DNA of 8,553 nt from Candidatus Nomurabacteria bacterium (GTDB lineage Bacteria > Patescibacteriota > Minisyncoccia > Phycocordibacterales > UBA9973): positions 1 to 8,553 of the forward strand of contig PMIU01000063.1 of NCBI GenBank assembly GCA_003157195.1, given 5' to 3'. Of the stretch, positions 1 through 6,611 are shown piece after piece. Under the pieces are notes generated by a model. That model searched no databases. It was not told the origin of the DNA and saw only the letters and a program-made list of their open reading frames with translations. Position numbers and translations under genes: made by a program. Positions within the stretch are counted from its first letter, which is position 1. Every line of letters begins with the position of its first letter.

Positions 1-1
1 A

Positions 2-1219
2 TTAAGCCCATCCGAAGGTCTATATGAGGCAATGTATAGCGAAAAATGTTTTGGCTCCAGAAATATTTATATTTCCTCCGCCCTGATTGACTGCGCTTAT
101 TGCTATGATTGTAATGGGTGCCAGTCATGCTTTCAATGTATTGGACTTAGGAATAAAAAATATTGCATTCAAAACAAAGAATATTCTAAAGAAGAATATG
201 AAAAGATAATAAATTCTTATAAGCTTGATACATGGAGTGGCAGCGAGAAAGCACACGTTGAATTTGAAAATTTTATTTTAACCAAACCTAGGAAGTATGC
301 CTCATTAAAAAATTGCGTGAATTGTACAGGAAATAATTTGACGAATAGTAAAAATGTTAAAAATGTTTTTGGTGTCAGAAGAGCAGAAAATTGCAGATAC
401 CTGGAAACCGGCGATACTGAAAAAGATAGTTATGATTTGAGTACTGGCGGAGAACTCTCGGAGTGCTATGAGGGATTAACGCCTGATCATTCAAATAGAG
501 CGTTATTTGCTATTTATACATGGCACTGTGTTGATGTTTTTTATTCTGAATTTTGTCAATCTTCCCAAAATTGTTTTGGCTGTGTGGGGCTTAAACACGG
601 ACAATACTCTGTTTTAAATAAGCAATATTCCAAAGAAGAATATGAAAAATTAAAAGAGAAAATAATAGAACATATGAAAACGACAGGAGAATGGGGAGAA
701 TTTTTTCCTATGAAATATTCTCCTTTTGCTTATAATGAATCTGTGGCGCAAATCCATTTTTCTCTAACGAAAGAACAAGTATTAGGGTTGGGTTTGCGAT
801 GGCAAGACAACATTCAAGAAACTCGCGGGCAGACTACACTATTAGAAATTCCAGACAGTATTAATGACGTTCCAGATTCAATTACAAATGAAATTTTGGA
901 GTGTGTTGGTTGCAAGAGAAATTATAAAATTATCCCAAACGAACTCTTTTTTTACAGGAAGTGGAAAATCCCAATACCGAGAAAATGCTTCTTTTGCAGA
1001 CTCGCCAGATGTTTTGAATTGCGGGGTCCGTCTAGGCTCTGGCACAGGCAATGTATGTGTGATAAAAGTCGCGCTTCAACGGACAGTGCGCGACATGATC
1101 CTGCAGGATCACATTTCCACGGGGAAACAAGGTGTGAAGTGGAATTTGAAACCAGTTATGCTCCTGATCGACCAGAAATAGTGTATTGTGAAAAGTGTTA
1201 CCAGCAGGAGGTATATTAA
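2..1219 (+). CDS. Cysteine-rich zinc-ribbon repeat protein, 5' end missing
   Basis: Function unknown. The frame is open to the first base of the window, so the real start lies upstream; the ATG at 32 is internal. Two related repeats are visible. One has cysteine pairs and ends in an NKEYSKEEYEK segment near 170-205; the other has an NCFGC pair and ends in NKQYSKEEYEK near 570-650. The C-terminal part has putative zinc ligands: CVGC (902-913), CFFC (986-997), CMC (1052-1060), a single Cys (1133) and YCEKCY (1184-1201). From memory, this matches a family frequent in Parcubacteria that databases have sometimes labelled 'CaiB/BaiF family'. Nothing here resembles a CoA transferase, so that name should not be used. 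A palindromic repeat (1068-1114) lies in frame between the CMC and the next Cys and encodes about 15 residues that look like an insertion. Zinc binding is inferred from the cysteine spacing. Confidence 0.8.
   Translation, partial: LSPSEGLYEAMYSEKCFGSRNIYISSALIDCAYCYDCNGCQSCFQCIGLRNKKYCIQNKEYSKEEYEKIINSYKLDTWSGSEKAHVEFENFILTKPRKYASLKNCVNCTGNNLTNSKNVKNVFGVRRAENCRYLETGDTEKDSYDLSTGGELSECYEGLTPDHSNRALFAIYTWHCVDVFYSEFCQSSQNCFGCVGLKHGQYSVLNKQYSKEEYEKLKEKIIEHMKTTGEWGEFFPMKYSPFAYNESVAQIHFSLTKEQVLGLGLRWQDNIQETRGQTTLLEIPDSINDVPDSITNEILECVGCKRNYKIIPNELFFYRKWKIPIPRKCFFCRLARCFELRGPSRLWHRQCMCDKSRASTDSARHDPAGSHFHGETRCEVEFETSYAPDRPEIVYCEKCYQQEVY
1068..1114 (+). repeat. Double-hairpin palindromic element, copy 1 (inside a gene)
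   Basis: This 47-bp element matches 8152-8199 in the same orientation, with six transitions and one 1-nt gap. Hairpin 1 has arms GTCGCG (1068-1073) and CGCGAC (1089-1094), a CTT bulge, a short inner stem (CAAC with GTG) and the loop GGACA. Hairpin 2 is the perfect 14-bp palindrome GATCCTGCAGGATC (1097-1110). The element is translated in frame as roughly SRASTDSARHDPAGS within the zinc-ribbon gene. In-frame palindromic insertions in genes are known from Rickettsia (RPE elements); the comparison is only an analogy. Confidence 0.85.
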
Positions 1220-1223
1220 TTCT

Positions 1224-1246
1224 CCTCCCCCTAATGTAGGGGGAGG
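1224..1246 (+). repeat. GC-rich hairpin, intergenic repeat copy A
   Basis: A perfect 10-bp stem (CCTCCCCCTA with TAGGGGGAGG) has a 3-nt loop and starts 4 nt after the zinc-ribbon stop codon. It is followed by TTGGGTAGGGGTAT. The reverse complement of 1220-1260 resembles 4605-4636, so this looks like one member of a dispersed family. Its position suggests termination after the first gene. No T-tract follows on either strand, so it is not a canonical intrinsic terminator. Confidence 0.7.
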
Positions 1247-1275
1247 TTGGGTAGGGGTATAAAGTGTGTTAAAAT
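1247..1275 (+). promoter_or_regulatory. Promoter of mraY-ftsW-murG, probably leaderless
   Basis: The -35 candidate TTGGGT (1247-1252) begins right after the hairpin. A 17-bp spacer leads to an extended -10, TGT-TAAAAT (1267-1275). The ATG of mraY follows 6 nt later, so transcription would start at about the A of the ATG. No Shine-Dalgarno sequence is present. Confidence 0.6.
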
Positions 1276-1281
1276 ATACAC

Positions 1282-2340
1282 ATGCTTTTAAACTTAGTTA
1301 AAATTTCGGCGCCGACGGCTTTTGCCTTTTTTTTAGGTCTTTTACTCACCCCCATTGCCACACACTTTTTCTATAAATACAAGATGTGGAAAAAATATTC
1401 CCGCAGTGTCAGTGCTTCCACAACAGAATTTTCTAAAATCCATAACGAACAAGAGGAATTAAAAACGCCACGTGTCGGCGGAATGATAATTTGGGTTTCG
1501 GTTCTGGTAACAACCCTTGTTTTCTTTCTTATTTCAGTTTTTTCTTCTTCTCCCGATACGGAGAAAATGAATTTTTTCAGTCGCAGTCAAACCCTGATAC
1601 CATTTTTCACGCTCCTCTTGGGATCACTCATAGGACTTTGGGATGACCTCATTCAAATTTACGGCAATGGAATATTTGCCCGAGACGACAAATCTTGGCG
1701 TGCATGGAAAGCTATGCTTGTGGGGCTCTTGTCTCTTTTGATAGGTATTTGGTTTTTTTATAAACTAGGAATGACTGGAATTCATTTTCCATTTGTCAGC
1801 GGAGAAATTTATTTAGGTATACTAATTATTCCATTTTTTATAATCGTGGCCTTGGCTACTTTTTCTGGTGGAGTGATAGATGGCATAGACGGGCTCTCGG
1901 GCGGGGTATTGGCTTCCATTTTTGCCGCTTACTCGGCCATCGCTTTTGCCAACAACCAGATAGACCTGGCGGCTTTTTCCGGAGTTATTACCGGGGCGAT
2001 ACTGGCCTTTCTCTGGTTCAACATTCCGCCGGCTAGGTTTTATATGGGAGAGACGGGCATTATGGGGCTGACTATCACTCTGGCGACTATGGCCTTCCTG
2101 ACTGACTCTGTTTTAATTCTTCCCATCGTGGCTTTGCCACTTGTCATAACTTCCGGCTCTGTTATTTTGCAAATGCTTTCAAGGAAATTAAGAAACGGCA
2201 AAAGAATATTCAAACTTGCTCCTATTCATCATCATTTTGAAGCGCTCGGTTGGCCGACTTACAAAGTCACCATGCGTTTCTGGGTTCTATCGGTTGTTTT
2301 TGCCATTATTGGTATAATTTTAGCGATAATTAGTAGATGA
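1282..2340 (+). CDS. mraY: Phospho-N-acetylmuramoyl-pentapeptide-transferase MraY
   Basis: Integral membrane enzyme that transfers phospho-MurNAc-pentapeptide from UDP to undecaprenyl phosphate, giving lipid I on the cytoplasmic face. It has 352 residues, a normal length, and many hydrophobic segments. Family marks are KTPRVGG (61-67), the Asp pair WDDL (120-123), IDGIDGLSGG (199-208, matching the usual TDGLDGL), FNIPPARFYMGETG (246-259) and the MraY-specific HHH at 316-318 in PIHHHFEALGW. The acidic residue usually written as Asp in the MGD motif is Glu257 here. That could be a lineage variant, and the rest of the active-site pattern is intact. The ATG lies 6 nt after a -10 box. The stop overlaps the ftsW start by 4 nt (ATGA), indicating translational coupling. 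The HHH motif argues against a WecA/TagO-type transferase. Confidence 0.95.
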   Translation: MLLNLVKISAPTAFAFFLGLLLTPIATHFFYKYKMWKKYSRSVSASTTEFSKIHNEQEELKTPRVGGMIIWVSVLVTTLVFFLISVFSSSPDTEKMNFFSRSQTLIPFFTLLLGSLIGLWDDLIQIYGNGIFARDDKSWRAWKAMLVGLLSLLIGIWFFYKLGMTGIHFPFVSGEIYLGILIIPFFIIVALATFSGGVIDGIDGLSGGVLASIFAAYSAIAFANNQIDLAAFSGVITGAILAFLWFNIPPARFYMGETGIMGLTITLATMAFLTDSVLILPIVALPLVITSGSVILQMLSRKLRNGKRIFKLAPIHHHFEALGWPTYKVTMRFWVLSVVFAIIGIILAIISR

Positions 2341-3443
2341 GAGAAAAAAAAGTAGATAGATTTTTTCTAATAATTATATTTCTTCTGCTTATTTTTGGAG
2401 TGGCGATGTTCGTTTCGGCGTCTTTGGGAATCTTGGCCAGGAATGAGCAGACTTTTTATTCGGTTTTGAAGAGCCAACTTATCTTGGGGCTCGGCTTGGG
2501 CTTGGTGGGTATGTATTTCTGCGCAAAAATAAATTATAAATTCTGGCGCAAATATTCTTTTCTAATTTTTATCGGATCAATTCTTTTGACCGCTGCGGTA
2601 TTTATTCCGGGTGTCGGTTGGAGTCACGGCGGAGCGGAGAGGTGGATACAGTGGGGGCCGATTCCTTCCTTTCAGCCGGTGGAATTCTTAAAATTCGGAT
2701 TCGTGATTTATTTTGCGGCGTGGCTGTCCTGGGCGAAAAACAGAGTAGAAGATTTTAAATTTGGAATCTTGCCATTCGGTATAATGCTCACTATCATCGC
2801 TTTTGTTTTGTTTAAACAACCGGATACAAAAAGTTTCATTATCATTACCATTACCGGCATTTCCATGCTTTTTATTTCCGGTGTTCCCGTCAAATATATT
2901 TTGGGTGTGGGCCTTGGGTCGGTGATTTTGCTCGGAGGACTTGTATATTTTACGCCCTACTTGCAGAGTCGGGTAAAAACTTTTATTGACCCAACGCAAG
3001 ATTCGGCCGGCTCTTCTTATCAAATCCAGCAATCTATGATTGCACTAGGATCGGGCAGTATTTTTGGGCGTGGATACGGCCAAAGCATCCAAAAATTCAG
3101 CTACCTGCCGGAGCCGCAAGGGGATTCTCTTTTTGCTGTTATAGGTGAAGAGCTTGGCTTCGCGGGAGCATTATTTACCATATTTTTATACATTCTTTTT
3201 ATGATGCGCGGGTTCCGGATTGCCAACCGTTCCCCCGACCTTTTTGGTGGACTTTTGGTCTCTGGAATTGTTATACTGGTCGTAGTGCAATCGTTTATGC
3301 ACATTGCATCGGTGACCGGAGTTTTCCCGTTAACAGGCGTGCCATTGGTCTTTATGAGCCACGGGGGCACCTCGCTTCTGATTTATCTCATGGCCATAGG
3401 TATTGTGCTTAATATTTCAAAATTTCAGCGTAAAAATGCCTAA
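2337..3443 (+). CDS. ftsW: SEDS peptidoglycan glycosyltransferase FtsW
   Basis: Multi-pass membrane protein of the SEDS family (FtsW/RodA/SpoVE), which polymerises lipid II into glycan strands at the septum together with a class B penicillin-binding protein. It has 368 residues and about ten hydrophobic segments. Conserved stretches are GGAERWIQWGP (98-108), FQPVE (112-116, usually QPSE), QPD with the expected catalytic Asp163, YQIQQSMIALGSG (228-240), QKFSYLPEPQGD (252-263), FAVIGEELGFAG (266-277) and SHGGTSLL (341-348). FtsW rather than RodA is chosen from the gene order mraY-ftsW-murG; sequence alone separates the two poorly. The start overlaps the mraY stop, and murG begins 12 nt downstream, so the three genes probably share one mRNA. 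Confidence 0.93.
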   Translation: MREKKVDRFFLIIIFLLLIFGVAMFVSASLGILARNEQTFYSVLKSQLILGLGLGLVGMYFCAKINYKFWRKYSFLIFIGSILLTAAVFIPGVGWSHGGAERWIQWGPIPSFQPVEFLKFGFVIYFAAWLSWAKNRVEDFKFGILPFGIMLTIIAFVLFKQPDTKSFIIITITGISMLFISGVPVKYILGVGLGSVILLGGLVYFTPYLQSRVKTFIDPTQDSAGSSYQIQQSMIALGSGSIFGRGYGQSIQKFSYLPEPQGDSLFAVIGEELGFAGALFTIFLYILFMMRGFRIANRSPDLFGGLLVSGIVILVVVQSFMHIASVTGVFPLTGVPLVFMSHGGTSLLIYLMAIGIVLNISKFQRKNA

Positions 3444-3455
3444 AATTAAAAAATT

Positions 3456-4589
3456 ATGAAAATAGTATTCGCGGGCGGGGGGACGGGAGGACACTTTTAT
3501 CCCATCATCGCCGTTGCCCAAAAAGTCAATCAAATAATAGATAAGGAACACATCTTAAGCTCCAAGCTTTATTATCTTTCCGATAGCCCTTACGACAAAG
3601 AAATGCTTCTGCAAAACGGACTTATTTATGAAGAAATAGTTTCAGGCAAAATGCGCGTTTATTTTTCGTTCAGAAATTTCTTGGATGTTTTTAAAACTTT
3701 TTTCGGCGTTATCAATAGTATTTATAAAATGTTTTCGATTTATCCGGATGTTGTTTTTGGCAAGGGAGGGTATGCGTCATTCCCGACCATTATAGCGGCC
3801 AGAATCTTGCGTATTCCCGTCGTTATCCACGAGTCCGATTCTGCGCCGGGGCGGGTCAATAGATGGGCGGGACATTTTGCCAAGAGAGTTGCACTTTCCT
3901 TTCCGGAAGCAGCGGAATTTTTCCCAAAGAAAACAACGGCCTGGACGGGCCAGCCGATAATAAATGAAATAGAACATCCGGCGGAGCGGAATGAAGCGTT
4001 GAGTTATTTCAAATTTGAATCAAACTTGCCCGTTGTTTTTATCCTGGGGGGCTCGCAGGGAGCGGAGCTGATAAATAATACTATTTTGGATGCGTTGCCA
4101 AGATTGATACAGAATTATCAAATTATTCACCAAACCGGCGTTAAAAATTTTAAAACTGTTTCGGGGCAAGCGGAGGTCATACTCACCGGCAGTAAATATA
4201 AACCTCGATATTTGGCGGTTTCATATTTAAATCCTCTCCAAATGAAAATGGCTGCCGGCGCAGCAGCGATTATAATTTCTCGCGCCGGGTCAACTATATT
4301 TCAGATAGCTGCTTGGGGCGTGCCGTCTATATTAATTCCTTTTAATAAATCAAATGCGGACCATTCCAGAAAGAATGCTTTCAGCTATGCCAGGGCCGGG
4401 GCTTGTAGTGTCGTCGAAGAGGCGAACATGACCGCCAATATTTTGAGCGGAGAAATTGAAAGAATTTTAAACGACAAAGGCGCCTATGAGCAAATGAAGA
4501 GAAAAGCGAAAGAATTCAGTAAACCCGGAGCGGCCGAAAAAATAGCTCATGAATTGGTAAACATAGCGATGAGTCACGAAGGGAAATAA
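3456..4589 (+). CDS. murG: UDP-GlcNAc:lipid I N-acetylglucosaminyltransferase MurG
   Basis: Peripheral membrane GT-B glycosyltransferase that adds GlcNAc to lipid I, forming lipid II, the substrate of FtsW. It has 377 residues, near normal size. N-terminal domain: GGGTGGHFYP (7-16), GKGGYASFP (102-110) and HESDSAPGRVN (125-135). C-terminal donor domain: GGSQGA (198-203) and SRAGSTIFQIAAWG (275-288), then ADHSRKNA (301-308). Two usual donor-site residues differ: the Glu of the E-I-A-A motif is Gln283, and the Gln after His303 (normally HQ) is Ser304. The fold motifs are otherwise intact, so it is probably active, but this has not been shown. The preceding 12-nt gap is nearly pure A/T with no Shine-Dalgarno sequence. 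A murC gene often follows murG in such clusters; here the run ends and gltX follows. Confidence 0.95.
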   Translation: MKIVFAGGGTGGHFYPIIAVAQKVNQIIDKEHILSSKLYYLSDSPYDKEMLLQNGLIYEEIVSGKMRVYFSFRNFLDVFKTFFGVINSIYKMFSIYPDVVFGKGGYASFPTIIAARILRIPVVIHESDSAPGRVNRWAGHFAKRVALSFPEAAEFFPKKTTAWTGQPIINEIEHPAERNEALSYFKFESNLPVVFILGGSQGAELINNTILDALPRLIQNYQIIHQTGVKNFKTVSGQAEVILTGSKYKPRYLAVSYLNPLQMKMAAGAAAIIISRAGSTIFQIAAWGVPSILIPFNKSNADHSRKNAFSYARAGACSVVEEANMTANILSGEIERILNDKGAYEQMKRKAKEFSKPGAAEKIAHELVNIAMSHEGK

Positions 4590-4612
4590 AAATTCCGAAT
4601 TACCACCCCTGA

Positions 4613-4634
4613 CCCCTCCTTAATCAAGGAGGGG
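4613..4634 (+). repeat. GC-rich hairpin, intergenic repeat copy B
   Basis: A perfect 9-bp stem, CCCCTCCTT with AAGGAGGGG, has the loop AATC and lies 23 nt after the murG stop. With its upstream flank (ACCCCTGA) it resembles the reverse complement of 1220-1260, so the two copies are in opposite orientation. It is a plausible end point for the mraY-ftsW-murG transcript, but no T-tract follows. Confidence 0.65.
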
Positions 4635-4650
4635 AGGAATGCATCCACCC

Positions 4651-4689
4651 CTACTGAGGCAAGACCTCAGTGGTACTCCTCAATAGGAG
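4651..4689 (+). repeat. Two further intergenic hairpins before gltX
   Basis: Hairpin one pairs CTACTGAGG (4651-4659) with CCTCAGTGG (4665-4673), including one G-T pair. Hairpin two pairs CTCCT (4676-4680) with AGGAG (4685-4689) around CAAT. The segment 4651-4659 can alternatively pair with CCTCAATAG (4679-4687) with one mismatch, so the two folds exclude each other. Because the gltX promoter lies just downstream, these structures probably belong to the end of the murG transcript. Confidence 0.5.
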
Positions 4690-4696
4690 AATTTAA

Positions 4697-4705
4697 TGCT
4701 AGAAT
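4697..4705 (+). promoter_or_regulatory. Extended -10 promoter of gltX, probably leaderless
   Basis: TGC-TAGAAT (4697-4705) is followed by exactly 6 nt and then the gltX ATG. No convincing -35 is seen 16-18 bp upstream, which is acceptable for a TGN-extended -10. No Shine-Dalgarno sequence lies before the ATG. Confidence 0.55.
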
Positions 4706-4711
4706 AAAAAT

Positions 4712-6202
4712 ATGGAAAATAAAATCGTAACAAGATTTGCGCCATCGCCTACGGGGTTTTTACATTTAGGTAATTACCGAACGGCTATTTTTGCCTATCT
4801 TTACGCTAAAAAGAATAAGGGTGATTTTGTGCTTCGCATTGAAGATACAGATAGAGAACGTTCAAAAAAGGAGTATGAGGAAAATATTATTGAAAGTTTA
4901 AAATGGCTCGGTTTAGATTACGATAAATTTTACAGACAATCTGAACACGTGGATAAACATAAATTTTATTTAGAAAAAATGATAAAAGAGGGGAATGCTT
5001 ATATTTCCAAAGAAGAAGCAAAAGACGGTAGTGGAGTAATCAAAGAATTGGTTAGATTTAAAAATCCTAATATTGATGTCACTTTTAAAGATGAAATAAA
5101 AGGTGACGTTACAATGAACACAAAAGATTTAGGAGATTTTATAATTGCAAAAAATATAAATGAGCCACTGTTTCATCTAGCTGTTGTGGTTGATGATTTT
5201 GAAGCTGGAATAACGCACATAATACGCGGAGAAGACCATGTTTCAAATACTCCTCGCCAAGTTTTAATTCAAAGAGCGATAGGTGCGCCAATTCCTATAT
5301 ATGCTCACATGCCCCTTGTTTTGGGTCCTGATAAATTAAAACTCTCAAAACGCAGAGGTGCATTACCGTTGACGGAATATAAAAAGCAAGGCTTTTTGCC
5401 CGAAGCTATTTTAAATGGAGTAGCTTTTGTGGGCTGGAACCCGGGAACAGAAAAAGAAATTTTTACGCGTAAAGAATTAATAGATGCTTTTGATTTTTCA
5501 AGGGTTCAAAAAAGCCCTGCAATTTTTAGTGAAGAAAAACTGGAATGGTTTAATAAGGAACACATGAAATTACTTCCGACGGATGAAATTAAGAAAAATA
5601 TATTAGAATGGATGCCAGAAAACATGAGAGATAATGAAATTACTCAAAAAATTATTCCAATTATTTTTGAAAGAATTTATAAATGGGGGGATGTAAAAAC
5701 AGTAGTAGAAGAATTTTCTTATTTATTTGGTAATTTAAAAGATCTGAGTATAGACCTTGTCTGGAAAGGGCTTAATGATGATCCTAAAAATTTTGAAAGG
5801 ACATCAGAATATTTAGAAAAGATTTTAGATTTATTAGAACAAACTGAAGACTGGAAATATGAATCAATAAAAAATGCTATATGGGATTACGCAGAAAAGG
5901 AGGGAAAGGGAAATGTATTATGGCCGATGAGATTTGCTTTATCTAGAATAGAAAAGTCACCAGATCCTTTAAAACTTGCAGAAATTTTAGGAAAATCGAC
6001 TTCCCTTGAAAGAATTAATAGTGCTATTAGGTTTCTAAAAAGCATTACAAAAATTACCCTAAACAACATAGATATTTCAAAAAATACTGTTAATTATGAA
6101 TTAAATAACAATACTAAAAATACAAAAAACACAACAAATGATAACAGTAGTGTTAGGAGTACAAATACTACGAAGGGTTTAATTTATTGTATTAAAAAAT
6201 AA
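4712..6202 (+). CDS. gltX: Glutamyl-tRNA synthetase
   Basis: Cytoplasmic class I aminoacyl-tRNA synthetase that charges tRNA with glutamate. It has 496 residues. The N-terminal catalytic core starts with RFAPSPTGFLHLGN (8-21), where HLGN is the HIGH signature, then LRIEDTDR; GEDHVSNTPRQV follows, and KLSKR (210-214) is the KMSKS signature. The GluRS-type GFLPEAILN and VGWNPGTE segments come next, then the helical anticodon-binding region. The Cys-containing insert of some bacterial GluRS is absent, giving a compact enzyme. After about residue 450 the protein ends in a tail very rich in Asn, Thr and Lys, with no family resemblance that I can see. Its DNA contains the -35 candidate of the next gene. 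Codons are clearly more A/T-rich than in mraY-ftsW-murG. Whether it also charges tRNA-Gln (non-discriminating) cannot be told from this window. Confidence 0.95.
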   Translation: MENKIVTRFAPSPTGFLHLGNYRTAIFAYLYAKKNKGDFVLRIEDTDRERSKKEYEENIIESLKWLGLDYDKFYRQSEHVDKHKFYLEKMIKEGNAYISKEEAKDGSGVIKELVRFKNPNIDVTFKDEIKGDVTMNTKDLGDFIIAKNINEPLFHLAVVVDDFEAGITHIIRGEDHVSNTPRQVLIQRAIGAPIPIYAHMPLVLGPDKLKLSKRRGALPLTEYKKQGFLPEAILNGVAFVGWNPGTEKEIFTRKELIDAFDFSRVQKSPAIFSEEKLEWFNKEHMKLLPTDEIKKNILEWMPENMRDNEITQKIIPIIFERIYKWGDVKTVVEEFSYLFGNLKDLSIDLVWKGLNDDPKNFERTSEYLEKILDLLEQTEDWKYESIKNAIWDYAEKEGKGNVLWPMRFALSRIEKSPDPLKLAEILGKSTSLERINSAIRFLKSITKITLNNIDISKNTVNYELNNNTKNTKNTTNDNSSVRSTNTTKGLIYCIKK

Positions 6203-6214
6203 TTGTGCTATAAT
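6187..6214 (+). promoter_or_regulatory. Promoter of the DUF6941-like gene, within and after the gltX 3' end
   Basis: The -35 candidate TTGTAT (6187-6192) is followed by a 16-bp spacer and a consensus extended -10, TGC-TATAAT (6206-6214). The ATG at 6221 is 6 nt further on. The -35 and the gltX stop overlap this promoter region, so there is no separate intergenic space. Confidence 0.65.
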
Positions 6215-6220
6215 ACACAT

Positions 6221-6592
6221 ATGTTAAAAGTAAATTTCTTTCATTTTTGCGAAAACGCCATTGTGGAGCAGGGGACTGGTAATTTATCAATTATCGGCAT
6301 TTTTGAGAATTTGAACGCTCAGAGCTTCCCGGTTATGCACCCGGTTATGTCTGTCGTCGTCGGATTCGAGAACAACAATCCCGGTATTTACGATATTGAG
6401 CTTGTATTCCTGGATGAAAAAGCGGAAATATTGAAACTGCCTGCCAAAATAAACATCGGCACCAACGGCAAAGGCAATTGGGTCTACAAGATAGTCGGTT
6501 ATCAGATTCCACGCGAATTGACGCAAAAAATAAAATTAAACTACGAGGGGACGACCATCTACACCGGTTATCTAACGATAAATAATAAGTAA
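6221..6592 (+). CDS. DUF6941-like small protein
   Basis: Function unknown. It has 123 residues from ATG 6221. An upstream in-frame TTG at 6203 is rejected because it would place the TATAAT box inside the gene. The pattern FFHFCENAIVEQGTGNLSII followed by GIFENL, a FPVMHP segment and a later FLDEKAEIL resembles DUF6941 proteins, in which a C-x-x-A start, a GxLSLIGIFD motif and an FP-x-x-HP motif recur. This match is from memory. There is no signal peptide and no membrane segment, so it is probably a cytoplasmic, beta-rich domain. It has its own promoter and is followed after 19 nt by the M23 hydrolase gene, which also has its own -10 box. Base composition returns to the more GC-rich style of the wall genes. 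Confidence 0.75.
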   Translation: MLKVNFFHFCENAIVEQGTGNLSIIGIFENLNAQSFPVMHPVMSVVVGFENNNPGIYDIELVFLDEKAEILKLPAKINIGTNGKGNWVYKIVGYQIPRELTQKIKLNYEGTTIYTGYLTINNK

Positions 6593-6596
6593 AATA

Positions 6597-6605
6597 TGTT
6601 ATGAT
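6597..6605 (+). promoter_or_regulatory. Extended -10 promoter of the M23 hydrolase, probably leaderless
   Basis: TGT-TATGAT (6597-6605) lies directly after the stop of the preceding gene and exactly 6 nt before ATG 6612. No clear -35 is seen. This spacing favours ATG 6612 over the in-frame GTG at 6606. Confidence 0.5.
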
Positions 6606-6611
6606 GTGAAG

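Noticed and set aside
864..1181. Second long open frame inside the zinc-ribbon gene
   Set aside because: It overlaps a recognised cysteine-rich frame, has no promoter of its own and resembles no family.
2310..2318. TGG-TATAAT as an internal promoter for ftsW
   Set aside because: It lies in mraY coding sequence, 18 nt before the ATG, with no -35 at a good distance; the 4-nt gene overlap already explains expression.
3441..3446. TAAAAT before murG as a leaderless promoter
   Set aside because: The gap to the ATG is 9 nt rather than 6, there is no TG extension and no -35, and the T is part of the ftsW stop codon.
6203..6220. TTG start for the DUF6941-like gene
   Set aside because: It would translate through the TATAAT box; ATG 6221 fits both the promoter spacing and the family start.
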